Shown: piece by piece, positions 35,130 through 47,240 of the stretch | How the letters are laid out: the number at the start of each line of letters is the position of its first letter | Numbering within the stretch: the stretch's first letter is position 1 | Assembly (NCBI GenBank): GCA_027924645.1 | Contig: BSBN01000829.1 | Location: forward strand, 3,906,001-3,970,000 | Direction: 5' to 3' | Origin: Cunninghamia lanceolata | Taxonomy: Eukaryota; Streptophyta; Pinopsida; Cupressales; Cupressaceae | Length of the DNA stretch: 64,000 nt | Notes under the pieces: generated by a model | What the model was told of the DNA's origin: nothing | Database searches by the model: none | What the model saw: the letters and a program-made list of their open reading frames with translations, nothing else | Translations under genes and position numbers: made by a program

Positions 35130-37720
35130 GGTTTGAACATAGGGTTGTGAAAAAATTGAATTTGAGTTACATTGATAAAATGGGAGGTGATCTTATTAGA
35201 AGAGAACCAACAACTCATCAGATAATATTAAAAGACCAGTTAGCCTTGCCAATTTTTACTAGAGTAGGATGGATCGATTATTTTCTGAAGCTCACAGAAT
35301 ATAATGAAGGAATGACAAGGCAATTTGTAGCTACACTACAACATGATGAAGCCACTATCAAAGGTTTGAAAGTGGATTCTTTAGAAGCTGCAATTATAGA
35401 AGTGTCTGGTTTACCCATGGATGGATAAGAATTCCCTGTCAAGGTGGATGCAATAGCTGTAAGGGATGAATTTGGTGAGGTATGGGAGCACCTAGACTCA
35501 ACATCATAGGGGACTAAGAGATTATCACTCCCATGGGTATGGGCTTCTTGTGCTATTCATATTATTAAGTACATTACTTGTGATGGTAGATAGTCTCTTT
35601 TATATACTGTGCATCTTAAGTTGTTGAGTCACCTTTGCCATAACAGAATAGTCAATATACCCAACTTCCTATATAATTTGTTAAAAAGAATGGGATATGA
35701 ATACCAAGGAAAGTCAAATAAGTTAGCTTTGTCACATGATTGTTTGATTACCTTATTAGTGAAAAGGAGCCTTAGGGTTCAGTACCTATAGGTGCCCTGG
35801 GAAAGATTCTTGAAATACATAAATATTAATGATATTCTAGAGGAGACAACAGTACTAGGGAATGTAGAGTCACCTGCTGCATCTTTAAGGGAAACTCCTC
35901 CTGCTACACCTGCTGCTTCAGCAAATCACAACAAGGGAGAAACATGGGAGAAAGATGTGCCAAATTCACCACATACAATATTTGATCAACCTGTAGTAGA
36001 AGAGGTATATCAAACCCCATCTTCTAGTAAAACACCCAACACTAGGACACCAAAAAGTAGAAAGAAGAAAGGTGGTTCTTCTTCTGTGCCTTCAAAAAGG
36101 CCTAAGAAGAAACCCACACCACTAAGGTGTTCACACCGCCTAAAGAGAAAAGGTGTTATGAGGGGTAGTGTGGAAAAATAAGGAGAAGAAAAAGAAGATG
36201 TTGTGACAGTGGAAACTGGCCATGAACAAGAGGCCAATGTGACCGAAAATGTGCAAGTTCTAATTAAAAGGAAATGGTATATATCTACTACCTCTGAGTC
36301 AGAGTCAGAGGATATTTTTGTTGCTAAGAAAACTAGAAAGAAAACCCTAGATAACCCTGAGAATGAGGGTTATGAGTCCACAGGGGGTGGTGAGGAAAAG
36401 CCTTTAAAGGATGAATAATTATTGCTTGAAGATAGAAATGTCAGAAGAGAATTGCAGGAAGCCTTTGAGAGAATTAAGCAACTAGAAGAACTAGTCAAAA
36501 CTTATGAGAAAAGGGACAAGGAAAGAGGCAAAAATTTAAGAGTTGGAGGAAAAAGTCAATACTCATAGACAGGGAACAAAATTAGATATACTTGCAGAAC
36601 TAGCAATAGTTGTAGTAGGCAATAAGGAATTGGTAGCTAAGGAAAAGAGACCCCCTGTCAAAAAAACCCCAACTTGCCATACAATCATGTCCTTGGGTTA
36701 TCAACTGTGGAAAATTATTGAAAAATTTTCTAAACAAAGAGAGGAGTGGAAGAAAGAGAAATAAGCAATGATTACAGAGCATACCTAGGCATTGGAGAGG
36801 AAAGATTGAATTGAGAAGAGTAGCAGTTAGGATGGAATAGGTAGTAGATAAAGCTGCCCAAATTGCTAAATGTAGACCTCCAGCCATAACATATCCTTTG
36901 TTTGTACATGAAAAGTTTTTAAGCTTTAAATTTAGTAAGTTGATTAGTAACAAACCAGTTGCCATGAGTGGAAAAATCACTTTTCTAAAAGTTTTTGCTA
37001 CTGCCACACCAGAAGAGCAAGACCAGTTATGTGAGTACTACCTGCATAACTATGTTGTGCCTGATGATAAAGATTGGAACTCATTAGGTTTTGTGCAAGA
37101 TTTACAACTGAGGGCACTTGCATCCTATTTCAGAAATGAAAAGTTGAGGGATGAAATCATGTAAGCATATCTGGAGAGAGAAAAATCAATTGCTCTCCCA
37201 ATAAGGAGAGAATCTAAAACCCCTGAATTAATCTTTGGGGAATGGAAACAACTTTGAGAACATAAGGGTGTAGGCAGAGTAATCATGAATTTGAGACTGT
37301 AGGATTATGACAGGATGCAACATTTAACTATTGGACTCATCCACAATTGTTATCAGTTTGTGCAAGACAGATGGAACAGTTTAACCCCTAAGTTGCACAG
37401 AAAAGAACCCCACTCTATTCATAATTTTATGGCCTTGTTTGAAAGAGTACGGAAATATATGGATATTGCTAGAGGACAGGGACTTGAATGGATACCACTT
37501 ACCTTCCAGCCACTAATGCTTCTATACCCGGTGCCACATTGGACAGGGAAGAAGAATGTGGAGTGTGAGAAGGAAAAGGTTACTAGAATGAACAGATTGG
37601 CATATCATAATAGCTTTTACTTGGAATAGGTTGAAGGAGTTGATGCTGTTACAGACCTTAGGGAAATTACTTTGCACTACAACCTCCAGTCCTAGTTGAT
37701 TTTCTTGAGGACAAGAAAAT
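35130..37720 (+). pseudogene. ORF3 of the Athila-like element (broken)
   Basis: A long extra coding region after integrase, readable in pieces at 35147-35428, 35440-35790, 35792-36181, 36203-36418, 36440-36764, 36898-37164 and 37315-37629. Part one (to about 35790) resembles the domain annotated as putative plant transposon protein (PF20167-like: LPWVWASCAIHIIKYI, then NIPNFLYNLLKRMGYEY, then a LALSHDCLITLL segment); this is by eye. Part two is Ser/Thr/Pro-rich and basic with an NLS-like cluster (KSRKKKGGSS, KRPKKKPTP). Part three is acidic and then coiled-coil-like. The last part has VFATATPEEQDQLCEYYLH. Athila ORF3 proteins are sometimes called env-like; I see no signal peptide or clear membrane segment here. 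Confidence 0.65.
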
Positions 37721-37724
37721 GGGT

Positions 37725-37737
37725 AGTTGGGGGGAAA
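37725..37737 (+). other. polypurine tract
   Basis: AGTTGGGGGGAAA lies directly before the 3' LTR start TGATGGG. It would prime plus-strand synthesis. Confidence 0.85.
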
Positions 37738-39100
37738 TGATGGGTCTAAGTTTTAGCTAGTTTTCTTATGGTTTTATGCAAGGTCCAAAGATATTATTAG
37801 ACATTATCTTACACATATATGCTATCTTTTATGTTCATTATGTAAACCTAAACATGATTATTAAGTATATGGAAATATGGTTTTAATATGATGGATATTG
37901 CATGATTATGTGTGGGAATGTATGTATTGTAAAGGGTATCTATGCTTGATTATGGTTGTTAGTATTGTGTGCATGTTTTGTGAACTAACTCTTGCATCTA
38001 GAGAAGATGGACTGTAGCCCACAACAACTGTAAGGTGCAACCCACTGCCAAAGAGTTCCCAGATAGCAGAATAGGAGAAGTTCCAAGATAAATGGAATGT
38101 AACAACTATAGCATGGAGACACTTGATGAAGATAGCTACACATTGCGATATCAATTAATAAAGACAAATGAAGGAGAAGGATTCTATTGCAGCTAGGAGT
38201 CTAACGTGACTGATTCAACAAGTCCACATTCCTTTGTTTCAACAAGAAGTTTCAATTTCATTAGGACTCTTCTTTCTTTCTTTTTGCAATTATTAGTTGC
38301 TTGGCATTTATCACACTCATGTATGTAGAGAGTGGTGATTTATGATTTCAGTTAAAAAACCTTGTTCCAATAAACTTCCCTATGCCTATATGTATGGGTC
38401 AATGGTTGAGGTAGTTCAAGTTTTAAGTTTTCAAGTTTGAAGTAGATTGTTCAATCACATATATATTTGCTAGATCTTTTTCAAGTTAGTTACACAGACA
38501 ATGTTTATGTTTTTGATGATGAATGCATGAGTAAAATTTGCCAGCAAAATCTTATGTGATATTGTAAGGATTGTGTAATGAATGAATTGGATTTAGTATG
38601 ATTGTGTTAATATGAGCAACTAGATTTGAGTTAGACCAGTGGAGATAGTCACTTGAGCAAGGGCCACTCAAGGTAACTATCCCTCACTTCATTTTCTATA
38701 TGTTACTTTGTTATAACAGTCAATTCATAAATGTATTAGATTATTCAAGATATTCTATCTATTTAACTTATTGTACTCCGAAATGTATAGTGTATGTTAG
38801 GAGTATAGGATAAATTATCAATACCAAGTTAAAACCCTAGTGTTCATTTCTTTACAATCATTAGTTACAGTCTTATATTGCAAGTACCTGTAGCAACAAT
38901 ATCAACATTGCTTCCTTTATCATTATGTAGTTTAAATTATAACAGTTGTATTAGGATGAGTTAGATAGTCTAAATCTTTGAAAGCACATACAGTGCCAGT
39001 GCCATCACAAGCTTACTGGCCTTGGTTGATAATTCAATGAAGGTCTTTTCAAGGGTTACAATGGACTATTTTGTTAGGTTTTTCCTCTAAAATGTGTGAT
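37738..39100 (+). repeat. 3' LTR of the Athila-like element, 3' end missing
   Basis: It aligns with 7630-8990 and stops at TGTGTGAT; the final ~37 bases of the 5' copy (to GACTACA at 9019) are absent. The flank after 39100 does not repeat the bases before 7630, so no target duplication survives. This points to deletion or recombination at the right end. Confidence 0.85.
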
Positions 39101-39439
39101 GTTCCTATTGTTTATTTAAGTCAATCTAATAATGTAGAGGCTCATGCTAGAGGATGTACAAAACTTTGGTTTTCACCCACATACCATGAATATATATTTG
39201 CTCAATATGAATATTGAATAATAACATCATGCTTTGTGCCGTTATTCATTTCTATCAACTATTAATAAAATATTTAAAGCCTTAAACCACCTCCATGTTG
39301 AATGTTGCACCAAAATTATAATATTGCAAGCAAGAGTTTAGTTGTTTAAAGATTTAAAACATTTTTTCCTGTATTTGACATATGCTTTATAAACCTCCCT
39401 TGAACCAATGGCACAAAATGCAAGTTTCAAATTGGAGTG

Positions 39440-40920
39440 CAAAAAAATACAATACAAGAAACATAATAAAGAGATTTACCAAGAGATGATACACCTACCT
39501 AACCAAACACATTGGTATATATCAAGTCTAAAATCTCAATTGCTCTAGTGCTACTAGAAGAAAATTTAACCTTGTTTTGTTTTCCAAACATGTAGTGCTC
39601 ACATAAATCAAAATCAAGAGAATAATCAGCAAGCCCCTCAACCATAAATAATAAAATTTTCAATGCCTTCTCTCCAATATAACCCATGCCCTAATGCCAA
39701 AATATTGATTTTACAGATCGCTCATTTAGATTTATAGTAGCCATGGTAGAGTTACATAAAACACTAGAAGTCAACTTAAACAAAGTTCCTACTTGAATAC
39801 CCGTTGCAAAAACTAAACCCCCTTGTCATTTTACAACCATCTTTATTAAAATAAATATACACACCACTATCATTCAACTTTGAAATAGAAATAAGGTTTC
39901 TAGATAACCCTAGAATGTTTAGTACATCAGAAAGAGTCTTAACTCTACCATCACTGAATAACAATTTTTCCTTCCCATGACTGGCAATGTTGCCATAAGT
40001 GTTGTCACCTTACACTCTATCTCCATTATACTTTTCATAATTTGAATACCACTTCCTCTATGGAGTCATGTGCAAGGAATCATTTAAATCAATTAGCCAC
40101 GAGTCATCACTAGAATCAAAGTTCAAAGAAACTAGGAAACAATAACCATTGATATCATCTTCATTAGAGGATTCATTTGTAGAGGAGTGTTCAATCTTAT
40201 CCTTTTTCTTAGACTTACACTCCTTTACATGAACCTTTTTTCCACAATTTTGACACTCTGACTTAAAAAATTTAAGGGACTTGGACCTACCCTTTGACTT
40301 GGATTTCCTTTTATTCCCTCTATCTTTAGAATGACCCCTTATAAAGCAAACAACTTTAGAGGAATCATACATGGACTTTCTCCTAAGCTCTTCACTTAGT
40401 AATGTTGACACAAATTATTCAAGTTTTGACTTAGAGGATGTGCTTCTGATTGCCATAATAAGATTACCCTATGAATTAAGAAATAAAAAAGTAAATTAAT
40501 ATACTCATCCTCTTCTTCCATTTTTATGTCTATCAAAGCTAGTTGACTTAGTATAGTTGCATTAAAGTTATTAATATGATTAGTTACAAAGTAGTCTTCA
40601 TTCAATTTTAATGAATACAATTTCTACCTTTAAAATAACTTGTTTACAAGACTCTTAGTTTGGTACAATGCATTAATCTTATCCCAAAGCTTTTAGAGTA
40701 TTTTAACTTGATACATACATCAAAATTAAATAAAAAAGGTATAGTCTGATTCTTCTTCTTGCCTTTCTGTCAATTTTGTCCCATGTATCTTGATCCACTC
40801 AAGTTGACAAACCACCTAGTGTAGTGGTTAGAAACCAAGAGATTCTCCATCTTTAATTTCTACATCTTGAAGTGTTTCCCATTAAATTTCTCAATCTCCA
40901 CTTTCAAGGTGTTGGCCATG
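39440..40920 (-). pseudogene. Ty1/copia gag to early integrase (broken, truncated)
   Basis: It starts at ATG 40920-40918 with TLKVEIEKFNGKHFKM, a typical copia gag opening. The gag core follows (YSLKLNEDYFVTNHINNFN, about 40615). The zinc knuckle is degenerate: CQNCGKKVHVKEC at about 40260-40220 has three residues rather than four before the last Cys. The protease site reads WLIDLNDSLHMTP near 40070, where W-x-x-D-S-G-A is expected. Next come the pre-integrase domain (LGLSRNLISISKLNDSGV at 39900, then CEHYMFGKQNKVKF at 39595) and the start of integrase (LDLIYTNVFG, SSLGKSLYYV). Stops and frame changes are frequent. Confidence 0.82.
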
Positions 40921-40966
40921 AATTTTGATTTTCAGATTTGATTTCAAAACTCATGTGAACTGCCAC

Positions 40967-41932
40967 TGTAAATAATGAAAACAACAAATTAAAGGTGTCC
41001 CCTTATTCATAGGATCAAGCTAAACAAATATTTGATATAAGCTGTTGGTTTTTAAATGTTTACTGCATAAATAGGAGCAACTCATAATAATGATAATTTT
41101 CTGATCTAAATCAAAGTATGCCTTAATGAAACTTACAAGAAGAAGAGAAGTACATAGAAGATAGACTAGAAGAGAACATAACATGCAATATATACTTGGG
41201 AAAACCATTGTGGGTAAAAATACCACCATGAAAAACAAATATTGATATATTATTTTAAAAATAAATCTTACAATATAATGAGAACCCCCACTAATAATGT
41301 AGCCCTTATGTCAACACTTTGACAACATGCTGATGCTTAGCCCCAAACTATAAACTTCAAAACCCTATAATAAAAATTGAATTGATACCAATCCATCATG
41401 ATAAGGCTTGTTTATATCGAGTCTTTCCCATCCTATAAACCATTTGTAGTTTCAATAAAACCATAGGATAATTCCAATGTCCCTCATGTGTATTTAATAA
41501 TCCAAAAATATAATGTAACTCCCAATGTGTAATAGTCAACCTTTGAATTGTTCAATTTGGGTGCTCCACTTTTGACCCACTCAAAGATGCTCTCATGCAT
41601 CATAAAGGCACATAGTTATAACATCCCATTTGAATAGTCAACTGGTCAAACTTAACACTCCAACTTGGAAGTTTAATTCCCCTTCCAAGATGCTCTTATG
41701 CACTAACCAAAATAGATAGTCGAAGATGCTTTTTCAAGTCTACTTTGTAACCCCCTTCTTACATTTTTTCTTACATCTTCATAACCACTTGGATAAGTGT
41801 TGAACTATATCATCAATAGAATCTTCTAAATTCTCCATATGAGATGCCCCATTTGAGGAAGGCCCAACATTACAACATATGTAATATTAAATAATTATAA
41901 TTATACCTAGGACTTTGCAAGGTGTTACAACA
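40967..41932 (-). repeat. 5' LTR of the Ty1/copia fragment
   Basis: On the minus strand it begins TGTTGTAACACC and ends TTATTTACA, about 966 bp, just before the gag leader. It includes a TATA-like CAAGTATATATTGC near 41200. The boundaries come from the TG...CA termini alone; no partner LTR is in the window. The site after it, GTGGCAGTTCACATG, is not a normal initiator-Met primer site. Confidence 0.55.
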
Positions 41933-42137
41933 CATAATCCTAATAGTAAGAGCATCTTGTAAGAGCAATTATTTCTCTAATATTGAAATTATTGGTTTGA
42001 ATAGTTGACTCCTTGAATGTAGGGATTAAGGGAATCCAAAAAAGTGTGTTGGGATTGCATGCATGGATTTTGTTACTCCATTTGGGATCATGGTTTTGGA
42101 ACCCACCCTTGGTTTAGAACTTTGCTATTGCCTATAG
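41933..42137. other. short spacer before solo LTR
   Basis: No feature apart from the left target duplication TATAG at 42133-42137. Confidence 0.6.
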
Positions 42138-42984
42138 TAATGCAGTCATGGTTGGAGGGTCTAACGAAGGATTATCCAACTATGCAACAAACAAACAAAC
42201 ACACAACAAGAATCAATGGAATAGTAAAACAATAATATGTTCCTTATTCATTCATAATCACAACAACATTACAATCTATCACAATAGGCTTCCAACATGC
42301 TAGGCCTCAACCATTGATTACAAATGGGAAAATTATAGAATTTGAAAGATATTAAAATACAATGCCATGCCAAGCTCTCTTCTACTTTCTTCACTAACTT
42401 CTAATGATCTTCCAGGATGTTTATATATCAGCTACTAACTTTAAGAGTGATCTCAATTAACCACAAGGTGGTGCAAAGATCAATGCCTAATGAAATGTGT
42501 TGTTAGCCCATCACGTAGATGAATCTTGAATGTGGTGTTGAAGGGTTAATGAATCTTGATGTAGTTCACACCATTATCTCTCCTAGGGTCAATTTACCTT
42601 GGAATGTATTCCTCTATTACCGTAAGCATTGGGAAATTATCACAAGCTCCAGGAAGTTGTCGCAAGCTTTGAGAAGTTACTACAAACAATGATAGTGAAA
42701 CTTTGTGTTAGCCAATAATGCTTGATAGTAGGTCATAGACTGAATTAGACCTTTGCAGTGATTAAAAACTTCTAGAAAATTAATATAACATTGAAGGATC
42801 AATGTTGAACATATATTCCCAACTGTGAAGTAATATGTGCAAGTGCAATAAAATGTAGTAGGATCTATGGTGACTAATTGATGATTGAAATGTAAATGAA
42901 AACTTGCAAACAAAACAAACAAGTGGAAGATAATATTTTTGGGTGTTGTAGATTACTCTTACACCTTGGGATGCTTCGGCATCA
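42138..42984 (-). mobile_element. solo LTR related to the nested chromovirus
   Basis: 847 bp flanked by perfect duplications TATAG at 42133-42137 and 42985-42989. On the minus strand it begins TGATGCCGAAGCATCCC. On the plus strand it begins TAATGCAGTCATGGTTGGAG, comparable to TGGTGCAGTCACAGTTAGGA at the end of the nested chromovirus LTR, with similar length (838-839 bp) and matching blocks such as the AGGCCT region. The terminal CA seems to have decayed to TA. It carries no internal sequence, so it is a solo LTR left by LTR-LTR recombination. Confidence 0.82.
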
Positions 42985-42989
42985 TATAG

Positions 42990-43354
42990 TCAAATGCTCA
43001 AGTATGGAATTTCATATGGTTTTATTTAACATGTACATGTTAGAATTGCTTCAAATATAGGGCTAGATATCTCTTTCAACACAAATTGAATCTCTATTGT
43101 ATGGTAATAATTTATTAGGTAATATAATTAGAGTGGTGTTATGTTTTTTTAGTGTTTTATCATAAGGGTTTCCTTGTGTTGTGTGGTGTTATTATTGTCA
43201 TTTTTTATTTAATTTGGATTCTAAAACTTGTATTAGCACAATGTTCCTCTTAAGTTTATTAGTAGTTCCTTTCCATTTTAATTGTTAGAGTAAATTAAAA
43301 CAAGGAAATCACTATTTGAGAACTATGATCAAGTATAGAAAGTATCTAGATTTG
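42990..43354. other. AT-rich spacer, no gene seen
   Basis: About 365 bp of AT-rich sequence between two insertions. It ends with the target duplication ATTTG (43350-43354) of the next element. Confidence 0.6.
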
Positions 43355-43893
43355 TGATGCAGGGACTTCCGGAGGTCATAACTTTTGACTCGGATGTGGG
43401 TTTTCTACGAAATTTTACAGGTGGATGCGTTATGAGGTGGTCATTGGTTTCCCAACCCATCCTAGTCGGTTGGACCTCGTCTTGGCACTTTTTCGGGGCT
43501 TGAAACTTTCATCTTGGCCCTCAAAATGGCAAATCAGTGTTTTTTTCTAGTTTTTTAAAAGTTGCTTTTTTTAATAACTCAAAACTCATGTTTCGAATTT
43601 AGGATGTTAGTTGGTTTTTCGTCCTACCTTAGCTTTATGAGCTTTTTGGGAAAAAACTGGATTCTCAAGATATGATTGTAAAATTACCTAAAATGGCAAA
43701 ATCTGACAATTGTCAAAATCAGCCAAAAAAGGTAATTTTTTTGTTTTTTTTGTTTTCTTAGATATAAGAGAGTTTTCTCTCATTGTAGCAGCAGAGTTGA
43801 TGAATAGAAGTTTTGTTATGTTTCAACTTCCAAATTTTTGTCTCTCATGTTTAATGGCACAATTCTGTTGAGTGTATGTTGTGTGCTGCATCA
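43355..43893 (+). repeat. 5' LTR of the complete chromovirus
   Basis: 539 bp, TGATGCAGGG to GCTGCATCA; the termini form an 8-base inverted repeat (TGATGCAG/CTGCATCA). It is the same length as the 3' copy with no indels. Confidence 0.97.
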
Positions 43894-43895
43894 TT

Positions 43896-43907
43896 TGGTA
43901 TCAGAGC
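43896..43907 (+). other. primer-binding site, initiator tRNA-Met
   Basis: TGGTATCAGAGC lies two bases after the 5' LTR. Confidence 0.97.
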
Positions 43908-43913
43908 AGGAAG

Positions 43914-46900
43914 ATGGCTGGGAGAGGAAGAGGAAGAGGCGGTCTTGCCCAGATGCATAGAGAAATGCAAAATCTGCAAAGGCAAATAGCAGAACTTACA
44001 ACACAGATGGAAACCCAAAGACTGGGTAGAGGAGGAGACAAATCTGATGAAGAGATAGGTCAAGGAGGTGCAAATCAAGATACAGAACATGAAGAAGAAG
44101 AATTAGAAGGCATGAGTTTTGAAGAGAGGATGCTCAGGGCCTTAGAAGGAAAAAATGAAGGGATTAAGGTAGATGTTTCAGATTATGCAGGTAGTCTTAA
44201 ACCAGAGGAGTTGATAGACTGGTTGAATGGCATGAGAAAATTTTTTGACTGGAAATCCATGACAGAGGAGAAGGTAAAATTCGCATGCACCAAATTAAAG
44301 GGTCATGCAATGATTTGGTGGGATCATCTTCAAAAGGAACGAACAAGGAAAGGCAAGGATAAGATCAGGACATGGAATAAAATGGAGAAGAAGTTGAGAG
44401 AAAAATTTTTGCCCATAGATTATGCGCAAACCCTTTTTCGTAGGTTTCAAAATTTAAAGCAGAACCTCTTTTCTGTGCAAGATTATACAAATGAGTTTTA
44501 TACACTGTCTATACGTATAGAGCATCAAGAAACTGATGAACAAATGGCTGCTAGATATGTGAATGGCCTAAAATTTTCTATTCAAGATGAATTGAGCATG
44601 CATCAACTCAACAATCTAGAAGAGGCTTACCAATTGGCTCTAAAGGCTGAAGAAAAACAAAACAGATAGTACCATCAGAGGAATAGAGGAGGAAGAAGGG
44701 GTACATCAACCCCATTTCGAGGAGGTTCCAATTATGGCAGGGGAGAGTCATCCCATGGTTTGGAAAAACAAGTAGACACTCGGCAAGATCCTCCGAATCA
44801 AGAACGAGGAAGGGGATTTCAAAGAGGTAGAGGTTATGGTAGCGGTAGAGGATGGGAAAACCAGAGGAGGCCTTTCACTTGTTTCAGATGTGGAGAAGAA
44901 GGTCATAGGGCATTTGAATGCTCCAATTATAACATGCAAGAAAGAAATCAAGGAGGACAACCTAGGGTGAACATGATTCAAATGCAGCGTGAAGTGGAAG
45001 GGACAGAACTGGAGGTTCCACCAGATGTGGGAGAAAGTCTCATGATGAGAAGAGCAATGGTGATTCCAGAGAAGGAGAAAACACAAGCCAAAAGCTCTGA
45101 TGGTTCATGGCTTCGAACCAATATCTTCAGAACCAGATGCACTTCAGGTGGCAAGGTATGTCAAGTCATTGTTGATGGAGGTAGTTGTGAAAATATGGTT
45201 TCTAAAGAAATGGTAGACAAATTGAATTTACACTGTGAAAAACATCCTCATCCGTATCGCATTGCATGGTTTAAAAAGGGAAATGAAGTCACTGTTGATA
45301 AAAGATGCCTAATTAAGTTTAGCATAGGGAAGATCTATCAGGATGAGATATGGTGTGATGTTGTCCCAATGGATGCCTGTCATGTGTTATTGGGAAGGCC
45401 ATGGCAGTATGATAGAAAAGTTATGCATGATGGAGAGAAAAACACATACACCTTTTGGAAAGATGGCGCTAAGGTGATTTTATTGCCTCTCAAGGATGAA
45501 GGAAAAGGTGAGACCATGTTGTCTGAAAGAGATCTTGTAAAAGAAATGAAGGTGACAGGGTGTTGCTATGCATTAGTAGTGAAAAAAGGTGAGGAGGAAG
45601 ACATTTCAGTTCCCCCAGAAGTAGCTGAGCTATTGAAAGAATTTGCTGATGTTTTACCTAATGAATTGCCTGATGGTCTACTGCCAAAGAGAGATATTCA
45701 GCATCATATTGATTTAATTCCAGGAGCAACTCTACCCAACCAAGCAGCTTATAGGATGAATCCAACACAACATGCAGAGATGAATAAGCAAGTAATAGAA
45801 CTCCTAAGTAAAGGTGTGGTGAGAGAGAGCATGAGCCCATGTGCTGTACCGGCATTGTTAACCACAAAAAAAGGTGGAACATGGAGGATGTGCACTGATA
45901 GCAGAGCAATTAATAAGATTACCATCAAGTATCAGTTTCCTATACCTCGTATGGAGGACATGATGGATGTCCTTGCAGGGGCTAAATATCTCAGCAAGAT
46001 TGACCTACAAAGTGGCTACCACCAAATCTGGATTCGAGAAGGGGATGAGTGGAAGACAGCCTTTAAGATTGGAGATGAATTATATGAGTGGATGGTTATG
46101 CCATTCGGGTTATCAAATGCACCTAGCACATTTATGAGATTGATGAACACTATACTACGCCCTTACATTGGTAAGTTTGTAGTAGTTTATTTTGATGATA
46201 TTTTGGTATTTAGTAACAACAAAGAAGAGCACCTACAACACTTGAGGATCATCTTTGGTGTGTTAAGGAAGGAGGAACTCTATGCCAATTTGAAAAAGTG
46301 TAGGTTCATGCAGGACAGTTTGGTTTTTTTAGGCTTTGTCATTTCTAAAGATGGTGTCAGAATGGATCCAGAAAAGGTCAAGGCAATTCTAGAATGGCCT
46401 AGTCCAAGCAGCATCACAGCAGTAAAAAGTTTTCATGGCTTGGCCACTTTCTATCGAAAGTTCATTCGAAATTTCAGTAGTATTGTAGCTCCTATAACAG
46501 ATTGTACCAAAGGGAGGGAGTTTGTATGGACCAAGGATGCTGAGGAGAGCTTTAAGTACTTGAAGAAAAAGGTAACAGAAGCACCTCTACTTGCATTGCC
46601 AAATTTTGATAAAGTATTTGAAGTAGAATGTGATGCCTCCCATGTGGGAATAGGTGCTGTGCTTAGCCAAGCTGGAAAACCTATGGCTTTCTTTAGTGAA
46701 AAGCTGAATGCAGTGAGAAAGAATTATTCTACTTATGATTTGGAATTTTATGCAATTGTTCAAGCATTGAGGCATTGGCGACATTATCTAGTTCCCCAGG
46801 AGTTTGTATTGTTTACAGATCATATTGCACTGAGATACTTGAACACACAGAAAAAGTTGAATAGTAGGCATGCCAAGTGGGTCTCTTTCTTGCAGGGTTA

Positions 46901-47240
46901 CAACTTTGTGCTAAAGCATAAGTCTAGAAAACAAAATCGGGTTGCAGATGCATTAAGTAGGCGTGTTGCACTTTTGACCACAATGGAAGCTGAGGTGATT
47001 GGTTTTGATGCCATCAAAAATTTGTATGAGTCTGATGATGATTTTTGGGAGATTGTGGAACAATTGAAGGCACCAATATCTGGTAACTTGGATCACTTTA
47101 GGGGTGAATATTTTATGCAAGATGGGTATCTATTTAAAGGAAAACAACTATGCATACCGGCTGGCTCTATGAGGGACAACATTATCAGAGAACTTCATAG
47201 TAGTGGGTTGCTGGACATTTTGGCAAGGACAAGACAATAG
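43914..47240 (+). pseudogene. gag-protease-RT-RNase H polyprotein of the complete chromovirus
   Basis: It starts at the ATG 7 bases after the PBS (43914; MAGRGRGRGGLAQMHREMQN), preferred to in-frame codons before it because those lie in the LTR/PBS. The gag core (KLKGHAMIWWDHLQKER) is followed by a TAG at 44667-44669; the same frame continues through an Arg/Gly-rich stretch to the CCHC knuckle CFRCGEEGHRAFEC (44880-44921). The protease has V-D-G-G-S with Asp at 45174, then CHVLLGRPWQYD. RT has KIDLQSGYHQIWIREGDEW and catalytic YFDD (46188-46199). RNase H has VECDASHVGIGAVLSQAG and RVADALSRR. A 1-base loss near 47210, in the integrase zinc region, ends the frame at 47240. Apart from the TAG, 826 codons are open downstream. 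Confidence 0.95.

Larger units (their letters stand above)
7630..39100 (+). mobile_element. Athila-like Ty3/gypsy element, split by two nested insertions
   Basis: An LTR beginning TGATGGGTCTA at 7630 recurs at 37738. Between them, in plus-strand order and in pieces, are a tRNA-Asp-type primer-binding site, gag, protease, RT, RNase H, integrase, a further ORF3 and a polypurine tract. Removing the two insertions (10993-19393 and 20597-31730, each with its TSD) leaves about 11.9 kb. The tRNA-Asp PBS, the DVHLRSGKKL motif after gag, the absence of a chromodomain and an extra ORF after integrase are all typical of the Athila lineage. Every coding part has stops or frameshifts, and the LTRs differ at many sites, so this is the oldest layer of the nest. 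Confidence 0.88.
39440..41932 (-). mobile_element. 5' half of a Ty1/copia element, minus strand
   Basis: In minus-strand order: an LTR (41932-40967), gag, a zinc knuckle, protease, the pre-integrase domain and the very start of integrase, then abrupt loss near 39440. RT, RNase H and the 3' LTR are missing. The break lies close to the truncated end of the Athila-like 3' LTR at 39100, so one deletion may have removed both parts. Confidence 0.75.

Noticed and set aside
36010..36237. Phe-rich minus-strand frame
   Set aside because: It is the antisense of the Lys/Ser/Pro-rich part of ORF3.
44748..45086. 112-residue minus-strand frame
   Set aside because: It is antisense to the gag zinc-knuckle region of the chromovirus.
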